From positions 1-33,756 of the forward strand of contig JACQWT010000254.1 of assembly GCA_016209145.1 (NCBI GenBank): DNA of 33,756 nucleotides. The letters run 5' to 3'. This DNA comes from Deltaproteobacteria bacterium. Lineage in GTDB: Bacteria > Myxococcota_A > Polyangia > Polyangiales > Polyangiaceae. The notes below the pieces were generated by a model. The model was not told the DNA's origin. It did not search any database and worked only from the letters and a program-made list of their open reading frames with translations. The position numbers and the translations under genes were made by a program. This document shows positions 8,775 through 18,451 of the stretch, in pieces. How positions within the stretch are numbered: the stretch's first letter is position 1; each line of letters starts with the position of its first letter.

Positions 8775-8951
8775 CATGCCTGATAATCAATCGAACGGCG
8801 GCAACGACGGCGGCCGATCCATCCGCGCGGGCCGGCTTACGTCCTCGCACCGGGCCCTCACGTACAGGAGTACGCTCGGGCCCGGCGCTGCGGGCGCGCT
8901 CGGCCGGCGCGGCGCCTCGGCCGCCGGCTGTCTGCATGGCTATCACGCGTG
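8775..8951 (+). mobile_element. Non-autonomous palindromic element, copy 1, with 11-bp target duplication
   Basis: A 177-bp element bounded by imperfect terminal inverted repeats: CATGCCTGATA at the left end and TATCACGCGTG at the right. It is flanked directly on both sides by CGCCGTGAGGC (8764-8774 and 8952-8962), a perfect 11-bp duplication that includes the TGA of the DUF4150 gene. The inner 8799-8935 differs from 19761-19897 by a single base (A at 8849). It has no coding capacity for a transposase. The core is a long imperfect palindrome: outer stem 8808-8817/8917-8926, and an inner CGTAC-AGGA-GTACG hairpin. An 11-bp duplication and ends starting CAT fit mobilisation by an IS4-superfamily (IS231-like) transposase; that assignment is inference. 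Confidence 0.85.
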
Positions 8952-9009
8952 CGCCGTGAGGCTGGGGTGGCGGTGGTTGCGCCCCCGACGTGGCGCCGCC
9001 AGGGTGAGC

Positions 9010-10590
9010 TCAGGTGGAGCCGTACTCGAAGACGACGACCATTCCTGCCCCGCCGGCTCCGCCGCAGTCGTTGGTGTTGGCGTGCGTGCCACCTCCACCG
9101 CTCCCCTGAACCCCGTCCCGGCGGGGTCCCCAGATCGAGCCGCCGGCTCCACCGCCTCCCCAGTAGCTCGCGCCGCCCGTCCCTCCGGTCTCCTCGTTGC
9201 CTCCGCCGTCGATGTTGCCGCCCCCGCCGTCATTGCCCTTCAGATTGAGGTCACCCCCTGAACCCATCCCACCCAGGCCACCAACGGCCCAGGTGAGCGG
9301 TCGCGCGCCGCCGGAGGCCGAGAGGTAGCCTCCAAACGATGAGGTGCCGCCATCGGTTCCGCCGCTGGGGGTGTTGCCGCAGGATCCGGTTCCGCCGGCG
9401 CCGACAGTGCCGGCTACCGACGGTACCGCGGCGACGTCGATGATCTTGATCGCGGTTCCCCCGGCGCCTCCGCCGCCTTGAGCATCATCGGTGTTGTGCG
9501 AACCGCCTCCTCCGCCGGCCCCCGTCACGATCACCATGATCCTGGAAACGCCCGCCGGCCTGGTCCAGGTGAAGGGCCCTGACTTGCTGAAGGTCTGCAT
9601 CGACAGCAGGCCGCTGTAGGGGAGCCCCGTCAATGCGGATCCGTTGCCCGCGAATGCCGTGGCCGTGACCGTGCCGGCGACCTGCAGTTTCGTGGCTGGC
9701 GCCGCCGTCCCGATGCCGACGTTGCCGGCGTTGTAGTACGCATCATTGCCGTTGAGGCCGAAGGGCGAAGCGCCGGTGTCGCCCTTGGGGCCCTGCGCGC
9801 CCTGCGGTCCCTGCGGCCCCTGCGGCCCCGCCGGCCCTTGAGCACCTGTGTCGCCCTTGGGGCCCGTCGGCCCCTGGGGGCCGGTCAGCCCCTGGGGGCC
9901 CTGGGGACCGGGATCGCCCTTCGGACCCACCGGTCCCTGGGGGCCCTGGGGGCCGGGATCGCCCTTCGGGCCCACCGGGCCCTGGGGGCCGGTCAGCCCC
10001 TGGGGGCCCTGGGGGCCGGGATCGCCCTTCGGACCCACCGGCCCCTGGGGGCCCGTCGCCCCGGGATCGCCCTTCGCCCCGGCCGGTCCGGGCGGGCCCT
10101 GCAGGCCGGTGGGATCGCCCACCCATTGGCCCTTGTCGTTGATCACCTCGCCGTAGTCCGGGATGGTCACGGAGCTTGGCGTGATGTCTCCAATGGCATT
10201 GCCCGCGACGAGCGCGTACGGGACGCTGCCGATCGCCGCCCGCGGCGTCATCTCCGGGTCGCCGCCGACGCTGATGCCCAGGTAGCGCACCGAGCCGTCG
10301 AACACCTCCGCGGGCAGCTTCACCTGCGAGCCGAGGGCCACGCTGAAGTAGCCGTCCTCCAGGGTCACCTTCTGCAGCTCCATCCAGATCGGAGAGACCG
10401 CGAGCTGGTTCTCGTAGACGGCAAACTGCAGCCCGATGTCGCCCCCGAGGGGCTGGCCGGTCTGCGCGTCGTAGAGCCGCCCCTGCTGCGCGACCGTGGC
10501 CGGCACGGCTGCAACCGCGTTCGGGGCGTACGCTGCCACGCCCGCCGCGGCGAGCAGAGCGACAGACCACCATCCGCAACGCTTCTTCAT
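9010..10590 (-). CDS. Secreted collagen-like protein with glycine-rich tail-fibre-like C-terminus
   Basis: A protein of 526 residues. A signal peptide ([20 protein letters not shown], cleavage likely after AVA near residue 27) is followed by a beta domain (~30-160: [20 protein letters not shown]) of the kind seen at the head of repeat-rich surface proteins. Then come 38 unbroken Gly-X-Y triplets, rich in GPQ, GPK and GDP. After that is a [18 protein letters not shown] block typical of tail-fibre-like proteins, and a C-terminal ~190-residue polyglycine region ([27 protein letters not shown]). Proteins like this trimerise and sit on the cell or spore surface or act as adhesins; the exact role is unknown. 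AAGGAG lies 8 bp before the ATG. A GTG two codons upstream is too close to that site. It is convergent with the VgrG cassette. Confidence 0.85.
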   Translation of the reverse strand: MKKRCGWWSVALLAAAGVAAYAPNAVAAVPATVAQQGRLYDAQTGQPLGGDIGLQFAVYENQLAVSPIWMELQKVTLEDGYFSVALGSQVKLPAEVFDGSVRYLGISVGGDPEMTPRAAIGSVPYALVAGNAIGDITPSSVTIPDYGEVINDKGQWVGDPTGLQGPPGPAGAKGDPGATGPQGPVGPKGDPGPQGPQGLTGPQGPVGPKGDPGPQGPQGPVGPKGDPGPQGPQGLTGPQGPTGPKGDTGAQGPAGPQGPQGPQGAQGPKGDTGASPFGLNGNDAYYNAGNVGIGTAAPATKLQVAGTVTATAFAGNGSALTGLPYSGLLSMQTFSKSGPFTWTRPAGVSRIMVIVTGAGGGGGSHNTDDAQGGGGAGGTAIKIIDVAAVPSVAGTVGAGGTGSCGNTPSGGTDGGTSSFGGYLSASGGARPLTWAVGGLGGMGSGGDLNLKGNDGGGGNIDGGGNEETGGTGGASYWGGGGAGGSIWGPRRDGVQGSGGGGTHANTNDCGGAGGAGMVVVFEYGST

Positions 10591-10642
10591 GACCACTACT
10601 CCTTCCCCGTTGTGGGCCAGGGGCGCCCGAATAGCAGGCGCG

Positions 10643-11977
<1,335 letters not shown>

Positions 11978-11981
11978 GCCG

Positions 11982-12749
<768 letters not shown>

Positions 12750-13154
12750 GTCTTCTCCTCGGCGGCGGGCGCCAGTCCAGGGCGAGATTCCGCGGACCGT
12801 CGCTGGCCGCCCGGCCGGGCGGCCCATCGCCCGCAAGCCTCGCCGTCGGCTTCTACTCGCCCCGCCGACGGCACACAACCCCCCCGGATCCCGGCATGGG
12901 CGCTAACCGGTGAACTGCGAACAGGGAACAGAGAACCGTTCCCGGTCTGCGGTTCGCCGTTCACAGTTCACCGGTTTCCACCAGGATCTATCGACGCAAC
13001 GACCGCTCCAGTTGCCATGTCTCGTGCGCAGCGAAGCATGCGCCGAGCCACCCGCCGCGCTACTCACGTGGAATCAGACGCTCAGCGTCCATGCCGGATC
13101 CCGGCCCCGCAGCCGGCAGTTGACGCCGGCGCCGTCCCGTCGTGCGATGGGGAC
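12750..13154. other. Intergenic region between divergent icd remnant and lipoprotein gene
   Basis: A 405-bp spacer that should hold the promoters of both divergent genes. I see no convincing -35/-10 pair for either. The one clear structure is the periodic-repeat hairpin at 12905-12976. Nothing else resembling a gene, tRNA or known regulatory RNA is visible. Confidence 0.5.
12905..12976. repeat. Hairpin with 7-nt periodic GAAC units in both arms
   Basis: The outer stem pairs AACCGGTGAACTG with CAGTTCACCGGTT, a perfect 13-bp match. Inward, each arm is built of GAAC units repeating every 7 nt: GAACTGC, GAACAGG, GAACAGA, GAACC on the left. The right arm read in reverse complement gives GAACTGT, GAACGGC, GAACCGC, AGACCGG, GAACGG. 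The design is the same as the hairpin at 354-422 but with different unit sequence, and both lie between genes. Function is unknown. Confidence 0.75.
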
Positions 13155-13646
13155 ATGAAGCGCGCTCTGGGCGTGATCTTTGGGGCCCTGCTGCTGGGCT
13201 CCTGCTTCGGCCGCTCCTCGCTTCGGCTGCCTCGTGACGAGGCCGTTGGGGGCCAAGGGGCGGGCGGCGCGAGCACGAGCAGCAGCGGCACGAGCGCGAG
13301 CTCCAGCGGCACGAGCACGAGCGCGAGCTCCAGCGGCACGAGCCAGTGCGACGGCCAGGGCGCCTGCGACCCGTGCGTACAGTGCGCGATCGATGGCCCG
13401 TGTTCGGCGCAGCTCGAGACCTGCATGAACAGCAACGCCTGCGCCGAGCTCATGCAGTGCATGGATGGCTGCTACGACCCGGGCAACCCGGCGAGCTGGG
13501 ACGCGTGCGCGCAGAAGTGCGGCGCGGGCAACCCGCTAGGCGCGCAGCAGTACTACGACTTGATCCTGTGTGCGATCTGCTGGCAGTGCCCGCAGGACTG
13601 CGCCCAGGACACCGGCTGGCTCTGCTACTACGACGACGGCGGATGA
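13155..13646 (+). CDS. Cysteine-rich lipoprotein, unknown function
   Basis: A protein of 163 residues. MKRALGVIFGALLLGSC is a lipoprotein signal peptide with lipobox L-G-S-C, so Cys17 would be acylated and the protein anchored to the cell envelope. Residues ~30-65 are a Gly/Ser/Thr/Ala linker of repeated GTSASSS-like units. The mature C-terminal ~95 residues carry 16 cysteines in a regular arrangement (CDPCVQCAIDGPC; LETCMNSNACAELMQCMDGC; LCAICWQCPQDC), which suggests a disulfide-rich small fold. Myxobacteria have many paralogues with this layout and no known role. The longer open frame from 12144 is the shadow of icd. The 3' end overlaps the convergent PDZ gene by 19 bp. Confidence 0.8.
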   Translation: MKRALGVIFGALLLGSCFGRSSLRLPRDEAVGGQGAGGASTSSSGTSASSSGTSTSASSSGTSQCDGQGACDPCVQCAIDGPCSAQLETCMNSNACAELMQCMDGCYDPGNPASWDACAQKCGAGNPLGAQQYYDLILCAICWQCPQDCAQDTGWLCYYDDGG

Positions 13647-14560
13647 CGCGCGGGCGCCCCGCTTCCCGTGACCGTGGCGGGCGCGGCGGTGTTCGGGCGC
13701 CTTGGCGCCGCGCGCCGGCCGCCTGCGCGGGGACCGAGGTAGCGCCGCCAGGCCGCGGCGCGCCGCGCCTCGGCCGCTGCGTCGCGCACCTCGCAGGGAG
13801 GAAGCACCGCCCCGGCGCTCGACGCCGCCGCGGCAGGGTTGCCCGCTGTCGCCAGGCCGCGGGGCGAGACCGGCACGGGCGTACTCTGGCCGGCCGCCAC
13901 GGGGCGGCACGGCTTGGCATCCACGCGCACCCAGCGGTTGCCCTCGCGCACGACGGGGAACTCCACGGTGAGAGGGAAGCGTTGCTCGCCCCGCCACAGC
14001 TCCGCCGTGATGCCGCGAGCGCCCGCGTACAGGGCACCCGCGACGGCCCTGACGATGGCCCCCTCGCTCGTCGCCGGCGTGCCCCCTACGCTCGTTACGA
14101 CGTCGCCGTCACGTACGCCGACCCCGAGCACGCCGATGCCGTGCAGCACGAGGCCGGCCGGTCGCGGCCCGCTCGCCGGGGCGGCGCTGCCCGTGGGGCG
14201 CATGCCGGTGTCGATGGCGGCCTGCGTGCGCCGAGCGCGCACCAGCACCCCGCCGGGGCTTGCCGCGGCGCGGCTGGCCGACACGCTCCGCCCGGGCGTC
14301 TCGGACAGGGCCTCCGGATCGGAGGGCGCCGTCGCCCCTGACGTCCGGGCCGGCGGCGCGGGCGCCGGGTCGGGCCGCGAGGCGGGCGCAACCTGAGCGG
14401 CGGCCTGGCTCAGCGCCCCGGCGCTGCGCTCCGCCAGGGCCACCGCGGCGCAGCGCGTCGCGAGCGCCAGCGCGGCGAAGGGCAGCAGCAAGACGGCCGT
14501 TATCGGGAGCCAGCGCCTTCGGCCCGGCCGCGGCTCAAGGCTGGGCTTCGGCTTCCCCAT
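13628..14560 (-). CDS. Membrane-anchored PDZ-domain protein
   Basis: A protein of 310 residues. After a basic start (MGKPKPSLEPRPGRRRW), one membrane helix (LPITAVLLLPFAALALATR, residues ~18-36) points the rest to the periplasm. Residues ~45-100 are a Pro/Ala linker. Residues ~125-205 look like a PDZ domain (LVLHGIGVLGVGVRDGDVV; SVGGTPATSEGAIVRAVAG; ITAELWRGEQRFPLTV). The end is low complexity, with a basic Arg-rich tail. The layout recalls GspC-type secretion proteins and PDZ anchors, but there is no secretion locus nearby, so I only call the domain. It starts 26 bp inside the end of infC on the same strand, so the two are likely co-transcribed and coupled. The tail overlaps the convergent lipoprotein gene by 19 bp. 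Confidence 0.7.
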   Translation of the reverse strand: MGKPKPSLEPRPGRRRWLPITAVLLLPFAALALATRCAAVALAERSAGALSQAAAQVAPASRPDPAPAPPARTSGATAPSDPEALSETPGRSVSASRAAASPGGVLVRARRTQAAIDTGMRPTGSAAPASGPRPAGLVLHGIGVLGVGVRDGDVVTSVGGTPATSEGAIVRAVAGALYAGARGITAELWRGEQRFPLTVEFPVVREGNRWVRVDAKPCRPVAAGQSTPVPVSPRGLATAGNPAAAASSAGAVLPPCEVRDAAAEARRAAAWRRYLGPRAGGRRAAPRRPNTAAPATVTGSGAPARHPPSS

Positions 14561-15254
14561 CGGCCGGCGGCGCTCCTGGTTCGGGTGGCGCGCTCTCTTC
14601 GGGCTGCTCGTCCTCCCGGGGCTTGCCCTTGGCCGCGAGCCGGGCCGCCAGCGCCTCCTTGCGGTTCTTTTCCGCGGCGGCGCGCAACGTAGCGACCGCC
14701 TGCAGCACGGTCGGCTTGGGTGTGATGAGCATGCCCATCGTCCGCCCTTCCATCACCGCGTGCACCTCGACGTTGCCGAGATCCTCGCACTGGCGCTCGA
14801 TCCACTCGAGCTGCTCGCGCGCCTTCTCCGGATGGGCGAGCTCGCGACCGCGGAAGCGAACGGTGAATTTCACCTTGTTGCCCGACTCCAGGAAGCGGCG
14901 CGCCGCGCGCATCTTGAAGTCGAGATCGTGGTCGTCGGTCTTGGGGCGGAGCTTGATCTCCTTGACCTCCACGGTGCTCTGCTTGCGCTTGGCCTCCCGC
15001 GCCTTCTTCTTCTCGTCGTATTTGAACTTGCCGAAGTCGAGGATCTTGCAGACCGGCGGTACGGCCTTGGGGTTGATCTCGACGAGATCCATGGCCTGCT
15101 CGCGGGCGATTCTCAGCGCGTCCGGCGTCTTCAGGATCCCGAGCATCTCGCCGTTGGCGTCGATGACGCGGACCTCGGGAACCCGAATCCGATGGTTGAT
15201 CCTTTTCTGCGGCTCCCGTTCGCGGCGCCTGGGATCGAAGCGTCGAAGTGCCAT
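14535..15254 (-). CDS. infC: Translation initiation factor IF-3
   Basis: A protein of 239 residues. The IF3 N-terminal domain (RINHRIRVPEVRVIDANGE; LDFGKFKYDEKKKAREAKR), the lysine-rich linker and the C-terminal domain (LRPKTDDHDLDFKMRAARRF; VKFTVRFRGRELAH; VMEGRTMGMLI) are all present. IF-3 binds the 30S subunit, prevents premature 50S joining and proofreads the start codon. Past the ~175-residue core there is a ~60-residue Ala/Glu/Pro-rich tail. This is like the myxobacterial IF-3 Dsg, which starts at a rare AUC. Here an ordinary ATG at 15254 gives the expected N-terminus; GGGAGG lies about 14 bp upstream. An in-frame ATG at 15302 would overlap the tRNA leader and add 16 basic residues. The usual partners rpmI and rplT do not follow. 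Confidence 0.95.
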   Translation of the reverse strand: MALRRFDPRRREREPQKRINHRIRVPEVRVIDANGEMLGILKTPDALRIAREQAMDLVEINPKAVPPVCKILDFGKFKYDEKKKAREAKRKQSTVEVKEIKLRPKTDDHDLDFKMRAARRFLESGNKVKFTVRFRGRELAHPEKAREQLEWIERQCEDLGNVEVHAVMEGRTMGMLITPKPTVLQAVATLRAAAEKNRKEALAARLAAKGKPREDEQPEESAPPEPGAPPADGEAEAQP

Positions 15255-15311
15255 ACAGTGCTCTCGGACCTCCCTTTCACGTGGGCCCCGGGCCCGTTTC
15301 AAATACTACTG

Positions 15312-15383
<72 letters not shown>

Positions 15384-15666
15384 GTGGCGAACGCCGCCCG
15401 CTGCGCCGGGCCGCAGCGGCCGCTGCGGCACCGGCAAGCGCCCGTTTTCCGGGTCCGGCCGCGCCGGCCGCCCAGCATCCCCGTCGTGCCAGCCTGGCGA
15501 GCTGGCTGGGAGCTGCTGAAATCTTGCAAAAACCAAGTAGATTTTGGCTACCAGCGTACGTCGCTCCTGTCAACCCTTGCCTCTAGCACCTGCCCACCTT
15601 GCGAGCCGCGCCAATCGGGGCTATGCACACGCGCTGGTTTCGTCCGCGATCTCCGAGGAGCCATCT
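15384..15666. promoter_or_regulatory. Divergent intergenic region with an AT-rich island (candidate promoters)
   Basis: A 283-bp spacer between the minus-strand tRNA-infC unit and the plus-strand yajC-secDF unit. Most of it is GC-rich, but about 15518-15547 is AT-rich (TTGCAAAAACCAAGTAG). It includes a TTGCAA hexamer that could serve as a plus-strand -35, and AT-rich minus-strand sequence just upstream of the tRNA unit. No consensus -10 is evident. GAGGAG at 15655-15660 is the yajC ribosome-binding site. Confidence 0.35.
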
Positions 15667-16161
15667 TTGAGTGCCATGAAGCTACAGAGCGCGCCTGCCC
15701 CCGGCCGGGCGGCGGCGGAGCAGCCCAAGGCCCCCGCACCGAACCAGGTCAAGGCCCAGGAGGAGATGCCCGGGAGCGCCCACGAGGCCGGCGCGGGCCC
15801 GGCCGGCTCCTCCTCCTCCGGCGCTTTCGGTGGGATGGCGTTGCTCGTGCCCTTCCTGCTGCTCTTCGGGCTGCTGTTCTGGATGAACCGCGGCGAGAAG
15901 AGGAAGCGCCAGTCTCTGGAGGGCAAGCTCAAGAAGGGCGATCGCGTGATCACCCGGAGCGGGATTGTCGGGAAGCTCGTGGAGGTGTCCGAGCGCACCG
16001 TCAAGGTCGAGATCGCCCCTGGCGTCAGCGTGCTCATGTACAAGAGCGGCATCGAGGGGCTGGAGGGCGGCGAGGCCAAGGGTGAGGCCGCGTCGAGCGC
16101 CGACAAGATCATCAAGGCCGCCAAGGACGCCGAAGAGAAGGACGCCAAGAAGAGGAAGTAG
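15667..16161 (+). CDS. yajC: Sec translocon accessory protein YajC
   Basis: A small membrane partner of SecD/SecF. From the TTG at 15667 it has 164 residues. The core matches YajC: one membrane helix (ALLVPFLLLFGLLFWMNRGE), a basic KRKRQSLEGKLKKGDRVITR stretch, then GIVGKLVEVSERTVKVEIAPG. Before the helix it has a ~55-residue Ala/Pro/Glu-rich extension, and after the core a Lys/Ala tail. The start is chosen as TTG 15667 because GAGGAG ends six bases before it; ATG 15676 three codons later is the alternative, with a 15-base gap. secD follows 47 bp downstream. Confidence 0.9.
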   Translation: MSAMKLQSAPAPGRAAAEQPKAPAPNQVKAQEEMPGSAHEAGAGPAGSSSSGAFGGMALLVPFLLLFGLLFWMNRGEKRKRQSLEGKLKKGDRVITRSGIVGKLVEVSERTVKVEIAPGVSVLMYKSGIEGLEGGEAKGEAASSADKIIKAAKDAEEKDAKKRK

Positions 16162-16208
16162 CCGGGCAGGCTCGCCTGCGCGGCCGGGCCGGCGCCGAGC
16201 GAACGCTC

Positions 16209-18431
16209 ATGATTCACAACATCTTGCAGTACGGCGTCGCCGGCGTGGCCCTGCTGTGCCTGGTCGGCGGGTGGCTGGTCCGCGCACGCCGCGGGGCGCT
16301 GTGGTGGGCTGGTGCCGCGGCCGCCGTGGCCGCGATCTCCGAGCACTACCGCGTCTTCTGGCCCACGGCGGTCTTCGGGCTGATGGTGCTCTGGGCGCTG
16401 TTCGCCGCGCTGCCGTGGCTGACCAATGCCTGGCGGCTCAAGACCGGGCTGGCGCTCTTCCTCGCGCTGGTCGGCGGCTTCTCGCTCTACCCGACGCTGC
16501 ACGACGAGGTGCTGTGCTCCGCCAAGCGCGGCGGGGCGCTGCGCGCCTCCTGCCCGCAGGTCATTGCCGCGTTGGGGCCCGAGGAGCGCACCCGGGTCGA
16601 GGAGGAAGCCAAGCGCGGCGAGCTCGGCTTCGGCCGCTACCTGCTCGCCAACATCCCGTTCCGCATGGTGCGCGGCCTGGATCTCAAGGGCGGACTGCGG
16701 CTCGTGTACACCGTCGATGTGGACGAAGCCATCAAGGACAAGCGCGATCGCTACTACGACGATCTGCGCGCCGCGCTCACGCGCGCCTTCGGCTTCGCCA
16801 AGGCCGAGGAGCAGCCCACGGTCGCGCAGATGCAGAAGCTCGCCGGCAAGCTCGAGCTGCGCAAGCCGCGCGCTCAGGCCGACACGATCGTCGCCACCTT
16901 CGCCCCCGGCTGCAAGGCCGAGAACAAGGACGGCAAGGCGTGTCCCGACGTCATCGACGAGGAGTTCATGCGGCCGTTCCAGTGGGAGATGACCCTGCGG
17001 CGCTCCGTCGACCGGCGGGAGGGCGTCTTCCGCGTGCGCAACGAGGTCGCGAGCCAGATTCGCGAGCGCGCCGTGGGCCAGGCGCGGCAGACCATCCAGC
17101 GCCGCATCGACGGCCTGGGCCTGAAGGACGCGGCCCTCTCCGTGCGCGACGAGGACGTGATTGTCGAGATCCCGGGCGAGAACGAGCGGATGTTCCAGGA
17201 GATCCGCGACATCATCAGCCAGACCGCGCGGCTCGAGTTCAAGATGCTCGACGACGACGTCGACTTTTTCGAGAAGCTCGCCACGCAGACGGCCGGCACC
17301 GACCTGCCCAAGGGCCTCTCCTTCGCCATCGAGAACGCGCCGGTGGGCCCCGGCATGACCAAGCCCAACCACTTCGGCCGGCTCATGCGCCTGGAGGGCG
17401 AGGACATCGAGAGCGCGCTCAAGCGCTTCAAGAAGTGGGCGGGCGAGCTCGACGTGGGCCAGGACCACGAGATCGGCTTCGGCAAGATCATCGAGTTCGA
17501 CGAGAAGACCGAGAAGTTCGTGGAGGCGGGCTGGCGCACCTACTACCTCTGGGGCAAGGCCGAGATCACCGGCGATCTCGTGCGCGACGCGCAGGCCGTG
17601 CCCGACCAGAGCGACCGGGGACTGGGCGGCTGGCACGTGCTCATGGACATGACCGCCCTGGGCGGCGAGATCTTCGAGCGCATCACCGGCGCCAACGTCA
17701 AGCGTCGCTTCGCCATCATCCTCGACGGCAAAGTGGAAAGCGCGCCGGTCATCCAGACCAAGATCGGCGGCGGCCGGGCGCAGATCACCATGGGCGCGGG
17801 CAGCATCCAGCAGCAACTCGAGGACTCACGCAAGCTGGAGCTGGTGCTGCGCTCGGGGGCGTTGCCGGCGCCGATCTCGCCTTCCAACGAGCAGCGCATC
17901 GGCGCCTCGCTGGGCGACGACTCCATCCGCCAGGGGCTGCTGGCGGCCGGCGTGGGCGGCCTGCTCGTCATCGCCATCATGCTCTTGTGGTACCGCCGGG
18001 CGGGCCTCATCGCCACCTTCGGCGTGCTCTTCAACCTCGGCCTGCAGCTCGCCGTGATGAGCATGTTCTCGGCCTCGATGACGCTGCCCGGCATCTGCGG
18101 CCTGGCCCTGACCATCGGCATGGCGGTGGACGCCAACGTGCTCATCAACGAGCGCATCAAGGAGGAGCTGCGCGAGGGCAAGCCGGCGCGCTCGGCCGTG
18201 GCCATCGGCTACGAGAAGGCTTTCACCGCCATCCTCGACGGCAACCTGACGACGCTCATCGTGGCCCTGGTGCTGGCCCAGTACGGCACCGGCCCGATCA
18301 AGGGCTTCGCCATCACGCTGTTCATCGGGGTGCTCGCCAACCTCTACACTGGCGTGACGGCGACGAGGCTGCTCTTCGAGTTCTGGGTGCGGGGCCGGCG
18401 CGACATCAAGCTCTCGATCGGGGCCGTGTAG
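16209..18431 (+). CDS. secD: Protein translocase subunit SecD
   Basis: A protein of 740 residues. SecD with SecF uses the proton gradient to pull proteins out of the SecYEG channel on the periplasmic side. The family marks are clear: GLDLKGGLRLVYTVDVDEA after the N-terminal helices, the periplasmic P1 region (RDIISQTARLEFKMLDDDV; FAIILDGKVESAPVI; QITMGAGSIQQQLEDSRKL), and the C-terminal helices (LWYRRAGLIATFGVLFNLG; LTIGMAVDANVLINERIKEE). Two things are unusual. The N-terminus has about four hydrophobic segments in residues 1-100 before the GLDLKGG motif, where Escherichia coli has one. The periplasmic domain also carries extra charged inserts, including a cysteine pair (GCKAENKDGKACPD). The protein is about 120 residues longer than the E. 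coli form. No clear ribosome-binding site precedes ATG 16209. Confidence 0.96.
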   Translation: MIHNILQYGVAGVALLCLVGGWLVRARRGALWWAGAAAAVAAISEHYRVFWPTAVFGLMVLWALFAALPWLTNAWRLKTGLALFLALVGGFSLYPTLHDEVLCSAKRGGALRASCPQVIAALGPEERTRVEEEAKRGELGFGRYLLANIPFRMVRGLDLKGGLRLVYTVDVDEAIKDKRDRYYDDLRAALTRAFGFAKAEEQPTVAQMQKLAGKLELRKPRAQADTIVATFAPGCKAENKDGKACPDVIDEEFMRPFQWEMTLRRSVDRREGVFRVRNEVASQIRERAVGQARQTIQRRIDGLGLKDAALSVRDEDVIVEIPGENERMFQEIRDIISQTARLEFKMLDDDVDFFEKLATQTAGTDLPKGLSFAIENAPVGPGMTKPNHFGRLMRLEGEDIESALKRFKKWAGELDVGQDHEIGFGKIIEFDEKTEKFVEAGWRTYYLWGKAEITGDLVRDAQAVPDQSDRGLGGWHVLMDMTALGGEIFERITGANVKRRFAIILDGKVESAPVIQTKIGGGRAQITMGAGSIQQQLEDSRKLELVLRSGALPAPISPSNEQRIGASLGDDSIRQGLLAAGVGGLLVIAIMLLWYRRAGLIATFGVLFNLGLQLAVMSMFSASMTLPGICGLALTIGMAVDANVLINERIKEELREGKPARSAVAIGYEKAFTAILDGNLTTLIVALVLAQYGTGPIKGFAITLFIGVLANLYTGVTATRLLFEFWVRGRRDIKLSIGAV

Positions 18432-18451
18432 GGAGGCGGGAGGCTACCAGC

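Noticed and set aside
8776-9261. A 161-codon plus-strand frame running through the mobile element into the collagen-like gene
   Set aside because: The frame covers a palindromic element and the antisense of a real gene. A similar frame through copy 2 appears only because the cores are the same.
9760-10110. Tandem GC-rich repeats, considered as a CRISPR or satellite array
   Set aside because: The repeats are codon triplets of the Gly-X-Y region in an intact frame; there are no spacers.
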